Shown: piece by piece, positions 1-11,789 of the stretch
Layout of the letters: every line of letters starts with the position of its first letter
Numbering within the stretch: the stretch's first letter is position 1
Assembly: GCA_034401795.1 (NCBI GenBank)
Contig: CM067370.1
Location: 56,875,717-56,939,716, forward strand
Direction: 5' to 3'
Length of the DNA: 64,000 bases
Origin: Chaetoderma sp. LZ-2023a
Taxonomy: Eukaryota; Mollusca; Caudofoveata; Chaetodermatida; Chaetodermatidae
Notes under the pieces: generated by a model
Told to the model about the DNA's origin: nothing
What the model saw: only the letters and a program-made list of their open reading frames with translations
The model's database searches: none
Program-made: the position numbers and the translations under genes

Positions 1-616
1 ATGCTGATGCAGTTTCTGGAATTGTTTGCTCAGAATTTACATTTCTGGCAAAATTTCTACACGGTGATTCTGAACCCCATGCAGACTATCTCAGTTGCTG
101 GCTTCGGTGACGCATCTTCGTTGATGGTACCACAGCAGAGAAATGGTTTGGGATCCACATCTTTCCAGAGACGGGACTAGATACACTGGACCACATAATT
201 GCGATTTGAATTGCGATCTCATTTTTGGCGAGTGGTCTGAAATAGTCATGCAGGGCCTTGTACGCATAGTCTTTATAACCATTAACTGGTGGGTATAAAG
301 ACTTAATTCGCAGTTGGATGACATTACTCAGAGCAATAATTGTCCATGCGGATGAAAACTTGCAGACAATAGCGCAGTCACGACATGCAGAATTATAACT
401 CGGAGAAATGATCCCAATACTCTGGCCTTTGACGCTGTTAGTGTATGTACATATAGTCCTAGATCTACGTTTCTTAGCCGGCGGCAGAGTGAAGCAGCTA
501 GCCCATGCCCCTAAGGGGATGAAGATCACTATCGATCCGGATGGAACAGCGCTCGATCTGGCACAGATATTTCTCGAGGGATTCACTCTGTTCAGTTTAA
601 CTCTTCATATATAGCC
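1..616. other. No supported gene; short overlapping ORFs
   Basis: Three short ORFs overlap here (plus frame 1 to a TAG at about 178, plus frame 3 from 408 to 614, and a 166-codon minus-strand ORF 86-586). None has a motif I recognise and each length is within what random sequence in a 64-kb window can give. The plus ORF 408-614 ends just before the signal-peptide ORF that starts at 617. I cannot tell whether any part is coding. Confidence 0.4.
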
Positions 617-991
617 ATGATTCTCATCATACTGCTCGTGCTGGCGTCTACAGCAGTGGCACAGGGTGCTGAGACTGCCATGATATTGGATGCCAAGTGG
701 GCCCACTTCCGGGATGACCCCCAGTACAATCCTTGGGTCGACCACTTGCGGAGAAACATTTACGATCGCTTTCACCCACCTAAAAAGATCGAGTCTGTCT
801 GCCACTTCTATGGGGTGGAGAGGGTAGGCCGTGGTTGTCTGCTGGAGACCCCTGCTCAGCACCAGATTCTCTGCGTAACATGTGAACATGGCAGAGTCTG
901 TCGTGGTTCATATGCTAATCACTTTAGCCTCCTCCCAGGTGAGCGTTGTCAAGGTAGATGGAAGCCCCTATGGGTGGTCCCATCATGCTGA
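617..991 (+). CDS. Possible small secreted cysteine-rich protein or exon, unknown family
   Basis: The 124-codon ORF begins with a clear signal-peptide-like N terminus (MILIILLVLASTAVAQG: short hydrophobic core and an A-x-A-like cleavage site), followed by a polar region with seven cysteines, including HFYG, CVTCEHGRVC and a C-terminal Cys. A strong splice-donor-like sequence (CCCAG/GTGAGC) sits at 938-939, so the ORF could be an exon ending there rather than a single-exon gene. Frame 3 stays open over 882-1205, so a frameshift into that frame is an alternative. I do not recognise the family. It could be a host secreted protein, an envelope-like fragment of a mobile element, or chance. No neighbouring exons were identified. 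Confidence 0.3.
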   Translation: MILIILLVLASTAVAQGAETAMILDAKWAHFRDDPQYNPWVDHLRRNIYDRFHPPKKIESVCHFYGVERVGRGCLLETPAQHQILCVTCEHGRVCRGSYANHFSLLPGERCQGRWKPLWVVPSC

Positions 992-1550
992 TGCGACTCT
1001 GGCAGAGACTACGTGTTTGTCTGAGACTACAAAGAATAGAGGCCGGCCACTGGCCGGTATCCTGAGGAGGTTCTCCCGGACAGTGGGGTCCGCACGGGAG
1101 TTTTATTTCCATGTCAGCAACTCCCATCTCGACCATGAACATCACATGTCTCAAATTCCTATGCCCCAGGGGTTGAGAGGGTGGTGGGGGCCGCGGATTG
1201 CCTAATGGCGGCCAGTTGAGGGAGGTGGTATCATTTTGACCCTGACACTACTACTCCTGACACATGACCTGTACCCATGGCGTAGAATATACAAGGAGAC
1301 AAAACGGTCTCCAACCATTCCAACTTTGAGTCACACATAGAACTCAAGCGTACGGTCTCCAGTCCAGATTACACTGAGGGACTCTCCAGCGGAGAAAATA
1401 CAGAGTTATTATCCCATGCTAATACCTTAATGTGATCACAACGTGTATGCCAAAAATAATTTCTTATTTCGCTGATTCAATTTGAAGGAAATAAAAATTA
1501 TTTCTCCAAATGAAGTGGAAAAATAACCTAACCTGGGAAACCAGAAGAAA
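992..1550. other. No gene seen
   Basis: Apart from the open frame-3 stretch to 1205 mentioned for the preceding ORF, nothing coding or repetitive stands out. Confidence 0.4.
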
Positions 1551-1745
1551 TAACTCTTTAATGGTCAAGGCACCCAAAACTGGCCTGAACAGGACAGAAT
1601 GTCCATTTGCAGGTCAAGAGAATACTACTTCAGTTACTCCAGTGATACAGTAAATTAAAAAAAATAATCTTCTTGGCCTGCAAATGGATATTCAATGGAC
1701 ATAGATGTAGACTTTCTCAACCTATATTAACCATTAAAGGGTTAA
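1551..1745. repeat. Diverged copy of CCCTTTAA hairpin MITE (family 1)
   Basis: The ends read CTCTTTAATGG and CCATTAAAGGG+TTAA. Inside are the family landmarks: 'tccatttgcagg.caagaga', a degraded central hairpin, and 'ttggcctgcaaatgga'. The reference copy is at 54409-54637. Confidence 0.7.
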
Positions 1746-1779
1746 ATACATGCCTATAAGCAGACATGTAGCTGCTACA

Positions 1780-2147
1780 ATTCACCTTTCCAGAACACCC
1801 ATCCATCATCTGACCTTGTATGACTTCATAATCAACTCAGCGCGTGTATGATGATGTCACAATCATTACGTCACAAATGGTTCCATATAGACCATCATCA
1901 AATCTCAAATACTCCAACATGTTGTATGAATTGTGTCTTTGTAATTCTTTGCTATTTAATAAACATTAGGCAGCAACAGCACCCAGTCAAATTAGTTTCA
2001 AAATATTCAACAGCTTACCTGTGTAGTTTTTTTGGAAATTGATAGCCAGGGTGTTCAGAGATCGATCGATCCCAGCACGAGCGAGGTGTGGGTGGGGATT
2101 AGCTAGAGATGGGTGGGGCATAGCTAAAACCGGAAAGGTCCATTACT
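1780..2147. repeat. MITE family 2 copy (CACCTTTCC ends, GAATATTTTGAAA core)
   Basis: The copy begins near CACCTTTCCAG and ends near CCGGAAAGGTCCATTA, which are roughly inverted. It contains the family core 'cagtcaaattagtttcaaaatattcaaca', interrupted here only for quoting, followed by 'cagagatcgatcgatcc' and 'agctagagatggg'. The same landmarks recur at about 30.0-30.8, 36.0, 38.0-38.6, 43.8-44.0, 47.5-47.8 and 56.0-56.2 kb. Confidence 0.7.
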
Positions 2148-2359
2148 ATATGGACGAAATGAGGATGAGAATAAACTATAATAGAAAAAACATTCCTGAC
2201 CGTGTAAGTAATCTCCTAAACTTGCAGACAGGTGGTTCAAATTAATGGACAAGTGTCCCTGCTTAAATTAAAACCCATAGAAGTGATCACAAGAATCCTG
2301 GAGTGTGTCTACACCAAATTAGCTAATAACTGAAAACTAGAGCACTGCGGCTTTATACA

Positions 2360-2880
2360 TCTGTCTTTGATGAGTTTTAAGCTTTACATGGGGAATGACT
2401 CAAGCAAACATGGACAGATCTGGACCAAACAAAATCATGACATTTCATCTCCATCTAAAATGTACAATGAAGAGAATTTCAAATCTAGGTTTAAAATTCT
2501 GAGATCTGGTTCAGACAAGAAATCTTTGAGGAATTTTAAGCTTTCTAGGGGTGGGGTGGATGGGTTAACTCCCAGAAATATGGATGGATCTCGTCAAAGC
2601 GAAATCAGTACATTTCATCTCTACTTAATATGGTCATTGAAAAAGAATTTCAAATGTGTGGTAAAACATCCTTGAAATCTGGCCTGGACATGAAATATTT
2701 GATGCATTTTAAGCATTTCAGGGAAGATAACTCTCAGAAATCTGGAAGGATCTCTCCGAAATGAAATCTTCACACTTCGTCTCTACCTAATATGTCCATT
2801 GAAAAAATAAGTCAAATGTAGATTAAACTTTTTTTTAGATCTGGCACAGACATGAATTTACTAACAGATGGACAGATAGA
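2360..2880. repeat. Tandem repeat, three diverged copies of ~160-175 bp
   Basis: The landmark 'ttttaagc' preceded by 'gatga/gagga/gatgca' recurs at about 2372, 2531 and 2705. Each is followed by 'cagaaatatgga'-like, 'catttcatctc.a.cta' and 'gaatttcaaat' segments in the same order. The array ends near a 'gatggacagatagacac' tail at 2867, which resembles the tails of other tandem-core repeats in this window. Confidence 0.7.
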
Positions 2881-3229
2881 CACCATGCCCATCACATAAT
2901 ATGACCTGTCTTACCGCGGGCATTACAAAATACCAGAAGATAGCTTATTACAGGATGTCATATGCTATTATGATTTATTGGGCACTGAGATACAATGGGA
3001 GAACTCTGGAAAAAATAAATCCATAGGCCCAACAACATGCACACATTCAGGTGATGGACAAACATTCTAATAAATTATGTGCCATACAATTAACATTATG
3101 AAATGTATCTAGGTAACCAAACTACCCATCCAGAATGCTAACAAGACATCAGCATTACACTAATGGGATATTGGCGAAAATTTTAGAATTTTGCATTTCC
3201 AAATGCAAATCTAGATTTGTATCAAGATC
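2881..3229. other. No gene seen
   Basis: AT-rich sequence with no coding motif or clear repeat boundary. Confidence 0.5.
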
Positions 3230-3790
3230 AAAATGACCATGACCTCAGAAGTCTGGATGGCTTTGTGTTGCTCCTACTGTTTGAGGTAACTGTATGGCCA
3301 TGCTTAGTTCCAATAATTGGGGAAATTCTGAAATAAAGGCAAAATGAGCTATGTAGAAGAACCTAAACGTTTAAGTCAATATTTTATACTAGTCAAATGT
3401 TACAATGACATTGACCCTTGACCTCATATCATTGTGCTCAATCCCCTTGATATAAGGAAGCATGTGTCCAAGTTTATTTTCAATAGGGTGAAGTCATACT
3501 GAGATATAAAATGATTTAGCTAAACCAAAAACTTAACTGTAAAAAATGTAGTGTTATATCAAGGTGAAAAACTTAACTGTAAAAAATTTAGTGTTATATC
3601 AAGGTGACAGTGACCATGAACATTGACCTCAATATGATTGTACTCAATCCCATTGTTAAATAAGGAAGCATGTGTACAAGTTTAGTTCCAATAGGGTGAA
3701 GCCATGCCAAGATATATGACGATATCTTGAGCTAAACCAAAAACTTAACCGAGATTGGACGACGACAAACAAACAGACAGATTAACCAAA
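3230..3790. repeat. Dispersed repeat with two internal copies and a GACGACGAC tail
   Basis: Two related segments (about 3380-3540 and 3595-3760) share 'tgaccatgaacattgacctca', 'aaggaagcatgtgt.caagttta' and 'aatagggtgaag.cat' in order. A 49-bp tandem duplication ('aaacttaactgtaaaaaa...') lies at about 3524-3600. The segment ends with 'gattggacgacgacaaac'. A related sequence in opposite orientation occurs near 45170-45310. Confidence 0.6.
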
Positions 3791-5294
3791 CCAATCAATT
3801 TATTATTTCATGAATTTCTAGTTTATTAGAGAAATAAAATGTGTGTATACTAGCTATAATATATTACATCTAAGCAAGAGTTACATTATTAGAGACATTT
3901 GTGATTTAATACTGACTATCACAGTGACTAAGATGAACACAATGGTGCTAGGCACATACCATACACATAGGTCTCTGCCTAACGGTGAAGGAAAAGTTGT
4001 GGCATTATAACATTTGGCAGATACAGTGTGCTATTATATAAAGATGTCAGCATGGCATTTCCAGTAGCTATAGAGAAAACAATCATAAAAATGCTTAATT
4101 ATCTTTTCTTAACCATGAATGGATGGGGCTGCCATCTGTTAGGATTTCCATGTGTCTTTATGGTAGGTCACATGACTTTCGAAGTTGAGCCACCTCAATC
4201 TTTTCCATGTTGATCCATGAATGATTTTTTGCAATCCAAGCCACACCCAGTTGAATAGAGTCACAAAGAGTTTGAATTGTCTGCAAAGAGTGGTGACTGA
4301 CTTTTCACAACTATAATTTATCTATTAGAATCATTGAACAATATTTATAACAATAATTTGACATAATAATTTATTAAGATCAGATTTCACTTTGCAGTTA
4401 TTTCGATAGTTGAGTTGAGACTCTTGTTAAGAAAAAAATTATGCTTAAAAGCCTAGAACAATCTGGCAAATGGGGGGATCCCCTCTGTCACTTAAGTATC
4501 TGATGTGATAATCAAATACATCACTTGCTAGCTGACGTCACAATCAAAATAATCTTGGTCCATCACAAACGTGTGAATGGTCCATCAGGAAAGTTCCTGT
4601 ATCTGTATCATTACCGTGAAATAGAAATTCTGGGAATGCAGGCTCAGTGTTATAACCATTTCAAATGCATGTACACAGTGGACAGAGCATAGCTAGAAGT
4701 GAATACCTCTATAGCTTGTGAGAAACCCTAAGGGCTGAATTCACTAAGGCGGTTACAAATCCAGCTATAAATTACTAAATTATAAATGTCTTCAGTTAAA
4801 TCATGTCCCAAAACAGTTTAAATCTCCCCAAATCAGCGCTACAAATGATTCATATTTACTACGAAATTACAACTATTTCCGCGACTTGCGCAGAGATCTC
4901 CGCATCTGTTTTACTCATTTTCATGACTATGTATATTGATATATGCCAGAATAACACAAAGTTTCCAGGAAAATCTGTGCTTTATAGAACAAATTTGCAA
5001 TGGGACTAATGCACCAGGAATTGTGGAAAGAAAGAACAAAATCTCTGCTTATGTGTAGAGGTTAGCAATTATAACAGTACTAAATAGACCACCATGTGCT
5101 GAGAATATATACGATCGCTCCCGTTAGCGTAGCCTTTAAATCTTGTATTGATCGATGGCTATCAACCCAACAACATAAGGGAATACAGCTCTCAGGGGTT
5201 GAATATTTCTTCTCATATCATCAATCCCTCTTTACTAAGGCAGCTGGTCACTCCAAAGCTGTACAATTCCGGGAAATCTCTAACTAACCGGGTT
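3791..5294. other. No gene seen; fragment of MITE family 2 near 4470-4590
   Basis: The stretch is AT-rich and has no recognisable coding sequence. Sequence at 4480-4570 resembles 29990-30060 (cacttaagtatctga..tgataatcaaatac), the outer part of the family-2 repeat. Confidence 0.5.
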
Positions 5295-5307
5295 GTAGTA
5301 ATCATTT
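5295..5307 (+). repeat. 13-bp target-site duplication, left
   Basis: GTAGTAATCATTT here is repeated exactly at 9258-9270 and brackets the LINE, as expected from target-primed reverse transcription. Confidence 0.85.
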
Positions 5308-8300
5308 CCCCTGTTTAAGACTATATGCTCAGCCTCAACGTGGCGCAGGGGTGTAACCCACTGGGTGTCAATCCAGACATTTGCAGGGGCTAACCAGAGC
5401 ATTATGCACAACGCAAATGAATGACACTTGGAGATCGAATCAACCGAAATGGTGCTTGCCCTGTGAGGATCCGCCAGGCAGGTGCAGCGCCGGGCTCCAT
5501 GCCTTGAAGGAGCCCACCCTCAGCTACCGGAGGTCCCATCACCTTGTCTTGTGGAGCCAGGGGATGAGGATGGAGAGCTACTGGCCAACCGAAAGAGAAG
5601 ACCAAACCCAAAGAGAACCCCAGTATTAACATCATGCACTGGAATGCAGACGGGGTTACCAACAAGAAATCAGAGCTCGAACAGTTCCTGTATGAAAACA
5701 ACATTGATATCTGCTGCATCCAAGAGACACACCTGCAAGAAGGAAAACCATCTAAGATCAGAGGTTACCAGATTTTCCGGTGTGATCGAAGAGGAAGAAA
5801 GAAAGGCGGGGTGATCGCCTTGGTCCGAAACAGCGTGAACGCCAGCCAGATCAAAACCTTTATGGAAGAGGCAGAATATATCAAGATCAAGGTAACAAAC
5901 AGCAACTCTGTGATTGACATTGTCAATTATTACTGCCCTAATGACAAGAATCCCTCACTTGACACAATCCAGGTCCCGGACTGCCACTTCCTCATTGCGG
6001 GAGACTTTAATAGCCAGTCTCAGAGCTGGGGATACAGAACACTTGATAAACGAGAAGACATTGAAGCATGGCAAGATGAAAAGCACCTTTTACTTGTCAA
6101 CGATCCCACAGATCAGCCTACCTTCTACTCGCGCCGGTGGCACTCGACAACAACGCCGGACTTGGCATTTTGTACAGAAGACATTCACAGAAACCTCAGT
6201 AGAGTGGTCGGATCACAGTTAGGAGGAAGCGACCACCGCCCAGTCCTCCTCTCTCTTTCTGTAAGTATTTCGACAAGTTCACCTCAACATCCAAGGTGGA
6301 ACTGCAAAAAGGCAAATTGGAGTCTGTTCGGCATTCGTTCCAATGAGCTTACCCAAAATATAGCCGTAGAAGGGAGAAACATCAACAATGCGGTCAAGGA
6401 ATTTAATTCAAGTATCCTCAAGGCTGCCAACGAAGCGATTCCTTGAGGGTTCAGGAAAAACTACCACCCCTACTGGACAACAGAACTGCAAGCAGCACAT
6501 GATAAACTAGACAAGGCAAGAGAAGATGCAGAGGGTAATCCCTGTCATGAAAACCACTTCACACTACAACAAACTAAAGCCAGTTACCTAAAGACCAAGC
6601 TGGAGGCCAAAAGAAGAAGCCGGAGGGAAAAGACGGCAGGGTTTAATTTAGAGACACCACAAAGCTATGGAGACTGACTAAAGCACTGAATGATGAGGGT
6701 GTCGGGGGAGAGAAGATTACTCTTGAAGAAGATGGACAAACACTGTCAGGAAAGATGGCTGCAGATGCCTTTGTGAAGGCATATGAAAAAGAAAGCAACA
6801 TTTCTATACCATGAATGTGTCAGAGGTTAGAAAAGAGCAAGAGGAAAGAACAGACATCAACACTCACGATGCAATGAAAGTTGACATTAGTTTAGCAGAA
6901 CTGAAGAAGTCTATCCGCCAATTGAAGAAGAAGAAATCTCCCGGACCAGATGGCATTACGAATGAAATGATCCAACACCTTGGTAATGCATCTCTCCGCA
7001 AGTTGCTAGACATCTTTAATCTCAGTTGGACCAATGGAGAGGTTCCTCAGTGCTGGAAGGAAGCCAGAATGACTCCTATTCTGAAAAAAGGGCAGAACAA
7101 GACGAAAGTGCTGAGCTACTGTCCTATCAGTCTTACAAGCTGCATATGCAAGACCATGGAGCGCATCGTCAACCAGCGGCTGCAGTGGTACCTGGAGTCG
7201 GAGAACATTATAGTTTCAGAGCAGGCTGGCTTCAGAAGATACAGGAGCACAGAAGATCAAACAACACATCTTGCACAGGTCATAGAAGACACTTTTCAAG
7301 CCAAGAAGGTGATGCCAGCTGCCTTTATCGATCTGCAGAAGGCATTTGACAAGGTGTGGAAGGATGGCCTCCTCGTGAAGCTCCGGCGCACAGGCATCGG
7401 TGGCAACATGTTCCGATGGACCAAGTCATACCTACACAATCGCAGAGCTAGGATGCTGGTGGATGGACAATCTGGACAGAATGTATTGCTGAGACAAGGG
7501 GTACCACAAGGCGGAGTATTATCACCAACTCTGTTCATACTCTTCATTAATGACATTGTAGCAGAGCTGCCCAATGGGATCCAAGCATCCCTCTATGCAG
7601 ATGACCTCGTACTCTGGTGCACCGAGGAGTACACAACGACTGCCACGTACAGAATGCAGCTCGCCGTGGACAGAATTACAGCTTGGGCCAATCGCTGGTG
7701 TATTACCGTCAACAAAGAAAAATCATCAGCCACGCTATTCTCACTGTCCACCAAAACCAGTTGGCAATCTGACACTGGGCGGTACTCCACTCGAGTACGA
7801 GGACCAGGAGACATACCTGGGAGTCACCTATGACAGAAGATTAACATGGAAGGAGCACATCCAGAACGCAGAGGCAAAGGCCAGAAGAAAGCTAAACATC
7901 ATGAGGAAGCTGGCAGGAACAAAGTGGGGTGCCAATGAAAGGATCCTCAAGACCATCTACCTAGGTGCCGTACGACCACACCTTGAGTATGGATCCAGCT
8001 CATGGATGACAGCAGCTAAATCTCATCAACAGAACCTCGACAGAGTACAAAACCAGGCACTGCGCATCATAACTGGTGGAATGAGATCAACACCAATAGA
8101 AAAAATGGAGCAGACAGCAGGCATCCCCACACTTAGTAAAAGAAGGGAATGCAAAGCACTGATCCAAGCTGCAAAGTTCAAATCGCTCAACAACCACCCG
8201 ATGAAGATCAGGCAAGCACAGTTGTCATCAGGAAGACTTAAAAGATCAAGTTTTGTGAAAGAGACAAAAGCACTTCAAAGGAAACACCAAGAAATGTTGC

Positions 8301-9257
8301 CAGCACAAATAGAAGACCCAAACCACACCCTTGATCCTCTACCCTGGGAAAACAAACTAGAGAGCATAGCTATTCGCACCACAGTACCTCATCTCACAAC
8401 CAAAGATGAACACAGTGATGTGAGCAAGAAGGCCCTGACGCTAGCCATGCTGGAAGAAATGTACCCTCAGGAGACATGGATAAGGATCTACACAGATGAA
8501 TCAGCCAAAGATACAATTAGGAGCGGAGGTGCCGGACTGCACATACAGTATCCAAACGGACAACATGAGTCAGCTGCAATACCGACAGGCAAACACTGCA
8601 CAAACTACAGAGCTGAAGTCGAAGCACTGGTCCATGCACCTAATACCATCAGCAGAACAGCAGACCCTATTGCACAGATTGTCTTTTTATCTGATGCCCG
8701 CTCCGTCCTTGAGGCTATCACCAAAGGTAAGCTGCCACAACTTGAAGAAGCATTAGAAACCATCAAATGCTTTCGGATAGCATTGCAGTGGATCCCCTCA
8801 TACTGTGGAGTCCAAGGAAATGAGGAAGCAGACAAGATGGCAAAGGTGGGTGCAGAAGAGAATCAGACAGAAAACATGGTTACACATACAGAGATGAAGA
8901 CTATCATCAAGTCACTCTATAGAACACCTCAATCAGACGATGCCTACCATCATCTCTCGAGGCCAGAGCAAGTGACCATTTTTCGTCTCAGAACTGGACA
9001 TAACAGACTAAACCAACACATGTACAGGCGGTTCCACCTTACGACATCGCCCTCTTGTCCTTGTGGAGAAGCAGAATAGACCACAGAGCACATACTTCAA
9101 TGTTGCAGTACGTATCAGCTGCTGACAGAAGAGATCTGGCCTTTGTCAACCTCTTTTCTTGAAAAGCTGTATGGGCCTGTGGAAGAACTGCAGAAAACCA
9201 CAGATTTCATCTTGAGAACGGCTCTCCAAGTGTGATACCAGCGATCGAAAAGAAGAA
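5308..9257 (+). mobile_element. Full-length, inactive non-LTR retrotransposon (I-group-like LINE)
   Basis: The 3,950-bp insertion lies between identical 13-bp target duplications. It has about 310 bp of 5' leader, then one broken coding region whose domains run AP-type endonuclease, reverse transcriptase, RNase H and a C-terminal Cys/His motif. The 3' end is a short GAA-rich tail (gatcgaaaagaagaa) rather than poly(A). No ORF1/gag is visible although the duplications imply that the copy is complete, so this looks like a single-ORF element. The EN-RT-RNase H order fits the I group (I, Ingi, Nimb and relatives); the exact clade would need a tree. At least two nonsense codons and two frameshifts show that it cannot move by itself. 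Confidence 0.88.
5619..9235 (+). pseudogene. LINE polyprotein pseudogene: endonuclease, RT, RNase H
   Basis: The frame at 5619-6446 starts INIMHWNADG and carries the endonuclease signatures CCIQETHL, IAGDFN and GGSDHRPV. It ends at a TGA (6444) that replaces what is probably a CGA. The same frame stays open to about 6672. The RT frame (6811-7750) has SPGPDGITNEM, AFIDLQKAFDKVW, GVPQGGVLSPTLFILFIND and the catalytic YADD (about 7594-7605). A frameshift in a CCAAAACC run near 7750 moves to the frame with TYLGVTYDRRLTW and the RNase H block YTDESAK, NYRAEVEAL, FLSDARS and WIPSYCGVQGNEEADK. A TAG at 9077, probably once CAG, lies within the C-terminal CPCGEAE-x-TTEHILQCC motif, and the true end is a TGA at 9233. 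The protein would nick target DNA and reverse-transcribe the element RNA. Confidence 0.9.
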
Positions 9258-9270
9258 GTAGTAATCATTT
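9258..9270 (+). repeat. 13-bp target-site duplication, right
   Basis: Exact copy of 5295-5307 (GTAGTAATCATTT); it marks the 3' end of the LINE. Confidence 0.85.
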
Positions 9271-9728
9271 GAAATTGTGATTTTCTAGCGAACAACGGGG
9301 CAAAATTATAAAATATTAGCACAAGAAAGGATATATTTTAGATTTTTTTACCATTGAAAATAAGCTAGTCTTTATTCTTATTTTTTTTGCGAGAAATGTA
9401 TTCTTATAAATAGCAAATTTTCGTAGCAGGGATCTTTAATTTATCTATTTCTCTGACCTCCGGACAACAATTTGACAGGTCTGGATAATTAAAGTTTTTA
9501 AGTGTGGCCAGTAAGTACAGGTAAAATATTATTTCCGCATATGAAGTGCAGTCACTCACCACGTTAGACAGCTTAGTTTACTAGTGAATTTTGCTAATGC
9601 AAAGCAGATTATCTGCCTAAACAAAATATCATACCGATTTTATGTTATATATCGATATTTCGGTATCAGCAAAATCATATGGATATAATAACTGTATTCG
9701 ATATGATATCAGTATATTGTGAAGCCCT
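9271..9728. other. No gene seen
   Basis: AT-rich sequence with no coding motif. Confidence 0.5.
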
Positions 9729-9743
9729 AAACACACATGCACG

Positions 9744-9776
<33 letters not shown>

Positions 9777-9777
9777 C
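9729..9777. repeat. (AC)n microsatellite
   Basis: An impure start (cacacatgcacgcacgc) passes into a pure AC run of about 17 units. Confidence 0.95.
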
Positions 9778-9989
9778 AATTAAATAAATATCACAGCACA
9801 ATGTGTATAAATGGATTTCAGTGATTAAACAAATCATGTATATGTAATGCATGTATGTGACCAAAGAATCGCTTATTTAACTGAACATTAAGTAGATATA
9901 TTATAAGCAATATGATGGAACTACATGTCATTTAGCACTGAGACTGGTACAATAGTGATACAAGTGATCAACTTGTGTATGGCACATTA

Positions 9990-11706
9990 AACAAGTGGCT
10001 CAAGGAACCTGTATCGCTCGCCTACATCAGAATTTAAAATGAGGAACATGAAACATGATATTAACCGATTGATTTGACCCTAGGGTTGTTCCATCTAAAT
10101 CTGGGTAAAATCGGCCAAACAGTTAATGAGTACTTTTTTTTATCAGATTTCTGGACGTTTTCAAAAACTACAAGATGGCAGGAAGAACAATTGACCAATG
10201 AAATTTCTTGTTCGATGTGCTAAAGCTAATAATGGTATCATTACACCCTAGTTTCATTTAAATCAGGGCATTGATTATGGGTGGGTGGGTATTGTTTTAA
10301 GGGATTTCTGGCAAGTATTCGGAAAATCCAAGATGGCCAATGAGAAAATTGATAATTCATTTTAGTTTGAACAATCTTCAATTTCTATGCCATAATGATG
10401 CTTCCTGCCAAATTTATTTGAAATCAGTCCAGTGGTTCTTGAGTCATTTGAAGCATCCATTCTTTTCCTATAATTTTGGCGGGAAAATAATCCAAGATGG
10501 CTACCAATCCATTTATCTGACAAAAGCGAGTGTCAAATTTGCCATCCCCACACCCGCAAACATATATAGAGCAATTCTTGCCATTACACCCCATCAAATA
10601 AAAATATCCAATATGACCACCAAATACAACATTTTGCTTGGTCTACAGTGGCCATTTTCCTTGAACCACTTTAATGCTCCTTAATCATATTTCACAAATT
10701 TTGGCATGATCCGATCAGCTGTTCTGGAGAAGACGGCTTTGCAAAAACAAGGTCATCCAAGATGGCCACCACACAAATCAGCGAATCAAGTTCTTTCGAG
10801 CAAACTTGTTTCAACTCTTGGCCTAGATGAAGGTTAAGTTTCAAATCAATCGGCTAAGTGGTTATGCAGATGTTTAAATGTGTTTCTAAAAATAGCGCAA
10901 AATCCAAGATGGTTGTCAGCCAAATAGACAAATCAGCTTCATATGAACAATCTGGGATTTATATGCAACAAGTAAAATTTTGTTGAAATTGTCCCAGTGG
11001 TCCATGATAAGTAGTTTGATGTTTCCCATTCTTTTCTTATGGGAATCTTGTCACGAAAATAATCCCAAATGGCCGCCAGCCAAACTGACCGATTGGTTTC
11101 CTTTTAACAATTTTGCATCTGCCAAATGGCTTAATTAACAATTTTGAAAGCGTAAAATTTGACTTCGCCATACCCATAAACATATAAAGCAATTTTCATC
11201 CACAAAATCAATCAAATAAAAAAAATCTAGTTTGGCCACCTAATGCTACATTTTGATTGGTCCAGTGGCCATGTTTTTTACATATCAACTTCCCTCAAAC
11301 AAACTTTGATATTCCTGAGTCCCAAAACAAAAATTCCCAAATTTTGGCTTGATCTGTTCTGGAGGGTTTTTTTGCGAGGACTAGGTCATCCATAATGGCT
11401 GCAAGATAAATAAACTAATCAGGTTCTCTCGAACAAACTTGGTTTAGGTGCCCTAGATGAAGTTTCTTGAGTGTCAAATCGGCCATTCCTAAAACGGTAT
11501 TCCTAAATACAGATAAAATCCAAGACGGCTGCCACCCAAATGAGACAATTCAACAATCTTAGATTTCTGCTCCAAGGATGCATTCTGACAAATTTGGTTG
11601 AAATCATCGCCGTGGCTCTTGATATGTTTAAAGGAAAAGTTGACGATGAATGGATGCATGATAGACAGATAGACGGACGATAGGCAGTCACAAGGGCATA
11701 AGCTCA
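9990..11706. repeat. Dispersed repeat with 'aagatggc' tandem core (pearl-like)
   Basis: The head 'aacaagtggctcaaggaacctgtatcgctc' (quoted loosely, starts near 9990) is a variant of the AACAAGAGGCCCAAGTGGCC head seen at 33570. The body contains repeated units with 'tccaagatggc', 'gaccaat/aatcag' and 'gaaatc.g.c..gtgg' every 200-300 bp. The tail at about 11641-11706 is 'gatagacagatagacggacg...cataagctcac'. No coding sequence was seen. It resembles the tandem-core non-autonomous elements known from bivalves; that comparison is from memory. Confidence 0.6.
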
Positions 11707-11789
11707 CTTTTTTCTCAATATGCAAGCTGCCTTTTGTTGTGGCCCAAAATATGGTCATACCTTAACATTTACATGACCAACTTTCAAGA

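Noticed and set aside
86..586. 166-codon minus-strand ORF
   Set aside because: No recognisable domain, and ORFs of this length are expected by chance a few times in 64 kb.
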